A stretch of DNA of 64,000 nt from NCBI RefSeq assembly GCF_000526715.1, contig NZ_JAGP01000001.1:2385026-2449025 (forward strand). The letters are read 5' to 3'. Source of the DNA: Hydrogenovibrio kuenenii DSM 12350 (GTDB lineage Bacteria > Pseudomonadota > Gammaproteobacteria > Thiomicrospirales > Thiomicrospiraceae). The first letter of the stretch is position 1; each line of letters opens with the position of its first letter. This document shows, in pieces, positions 63,469 to 64,000 of this stretch. Position numbers and translations under genes: made by a program. The notes under the pieces are model-generated. The model saw only the letters and a list, made by a program, of their open reading frames with translations, was not told where the DNA came from and ran no database searches.

Positions 63469-64000
63469 CACAGTGACCATGACGATCAACGGCCAAGAGT
63501 ACACAGCGACAGTGCAAAGCAATGGCACTTGGAGCGTGGGATGTAGCCGGATCAGACCTAGCCGCGGATGCCGACAAAGGCTTCACAGCGAGTGTTGCGT
63601 CAACGGATGCCGCAGGCAACCCAGTGACGAGCACAGCGACTCACAGCTACACAGTTGATACCACAGCGGACAAAGGACAGTCACCATCAACGACGTGACT
63701 TCAGACAACGTGATCAATGCCGCGGAGAGTGGACAAACCATCGCCGTGGACAGGAACAGCAACTGGTGGCGACATCAGTGCAAATGACACAGTGACCATG
63801 ACGATCAACGGCCAAGAGTACACAGCGACAGTGCAAAGCAATGGCACTTGGAGCGTGGATGTAGCCGGATCAGACCTAGCCGCGGATGCCGACAAAGGCT
63901 TCACAGCGAGTGTTGCGTCAACGGATGCCGCAGGCAACCCAGTGACGAGCACAGCGACTCACAGCTACACAGTTGATACCACAGCGGACAAAGGACAGTC
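56677..64000 (+). repeat. Tandem 318-bp coding repeats of the adhesin (about 23 units)
   Basis: Each unit is 318 bp (106 codons), beginning [20 protein letters not shown] and ending YTVDTTADK. Unit 1 (56677-56994) is divergent in its 5' third. Units 2-21 (56995-63354) look identical at DNA level on reading. Units 22 (63355-63674) and 23 (63675-63992) carry one-base indels, and unit 24 begins at 63993. Each repeat is a bacterial Ig-like domain. The near-perfect identity points to recent expansion or homogenisation. The codon choice (GCC, GAC, AAC-rich) is also distinctly GC-richer than the surrounding genes. Confidence 0.95.

Noticed and set aside
56703..63952. Repeated ~101-codon open frames on the minus strand inside the adhesin array
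   Set aside because: They repeat with the 318-bp period because the unit happens to lack stops in that frame; they have no ribosome sites and no protein character.
56677..64000. Tandem array considered as CRISPR or satellite DNA
   Set aside because: The unit is 318 bp, in frame, without spacers, and encodes an Ig-like domain.
1..64000. tRNA, rRNA, integron, prophage or transposase genes
   Set aside because: None were seen in any spacer or open frame.

Overview
The window reads as chromosomal DNA of a marine, respiratory Gram-negative gammaproteobacterium of moderate to low GC. A Thiomicrospira/Hydrogenovibrio/Thiomicrorhabdus-type sulfur oxidiser is my best guess, from gene content and style only. 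Supporting signs are System II cytochrome c maturation (ResB/CcsA), two Na+/H+ antiporters (NhaD, NhaA), c-type cytochromes, MlaA, LpxR, FadL, Aas, CmoA/CmoB/CmoM and a LapA-type adhesin. I saw no rRNA, tRNA, CRISPR array, transposase or prophage.

Layout. 1-5 kb: 3' end of resB, ccsA, dsbA, a TPP-dependent acetolactate-synthase-like enzyme and a small conserved protein. 5-8 kb: nitroreductase divergent from an OxyR-like regulator, separated by an AT-rich spacer with a cluster of DnaA-box-like sites, then mlaA. 8-14 kb: signalling genes, namely a heme-motif GGDEF-EAL gene broken by two in-frame stops, a small lipoprotein, a Na/Pi cotransporter-family protein and a globin-coupled diguanylate cyclase. 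14-17.5 kb: divergent nhaD/nhaA and yjbQ. 17.6-21.5 kb: a poly-HAMP chemoreceptor, a cytochrome c'-like protein and a TetR regulator. 21.6-30.5 kb: oligopeptidase A and an envelope-lipid block (lpxR, fadL, LplT-like MFS, aas, CPBP protease). 30.5-37.9 kb: a minus-strand MoxR/Bat operon. 38-43 kb: the cmo5U tRNA-modification genes cmoB, cmoA and cmoM, interleaved with an MltC-like transglycosylase and a membrane-anchored NUC1 nuclease. 43-45.5 kb: an MFS transporter divergent from an ArsR-rhodanese repressor across a perfect 16-bp-arm palindrome. 45.7-53 kb: a second, paralogous MoxR/Bat operon in the opposite orientation. 53-55 kb: small genes, trxC and a structured candidate RNA. From 55.2 kb to the end: a giant LapA-like adhesin with about 23 tandem 318-bp units.

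How it fits together. The two Bat operons each encode a MoxR ATPase, a DUF58 protein, a DUF4381 protein, two VWA proteins (one with TPRs) and a BatD-like protein, which suggests two parallel MoxR-VWA envelope machines. The cyclic-di-GMP enzymes at 8-14 kb and the adhesin with an N-terminal retention module and a TAAG motif belong to the same regulatory logic (LapD/LapG control of adhesin release), although LapD and LapG are not in the window.

The most unusual signals are at DNA level. A 20-bp motif (AAAATCTGCCAGGCTGGGGT) occurs in about eleven full or partial copies in both orientations, inside and between genes, once as an inverted pair that looks like a bidirectional terminator. This resembles a DNA-uptake or other chromosome-maintenance signal. 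Separately there are several parS-like palindromes and a DnaA-box-like cluster, which hint that the window lies near the replication origin. The last ~600 bases carry homopolymer-length indels in the adhesin repeats that look like assembly or sequencing errors at a contig edge.
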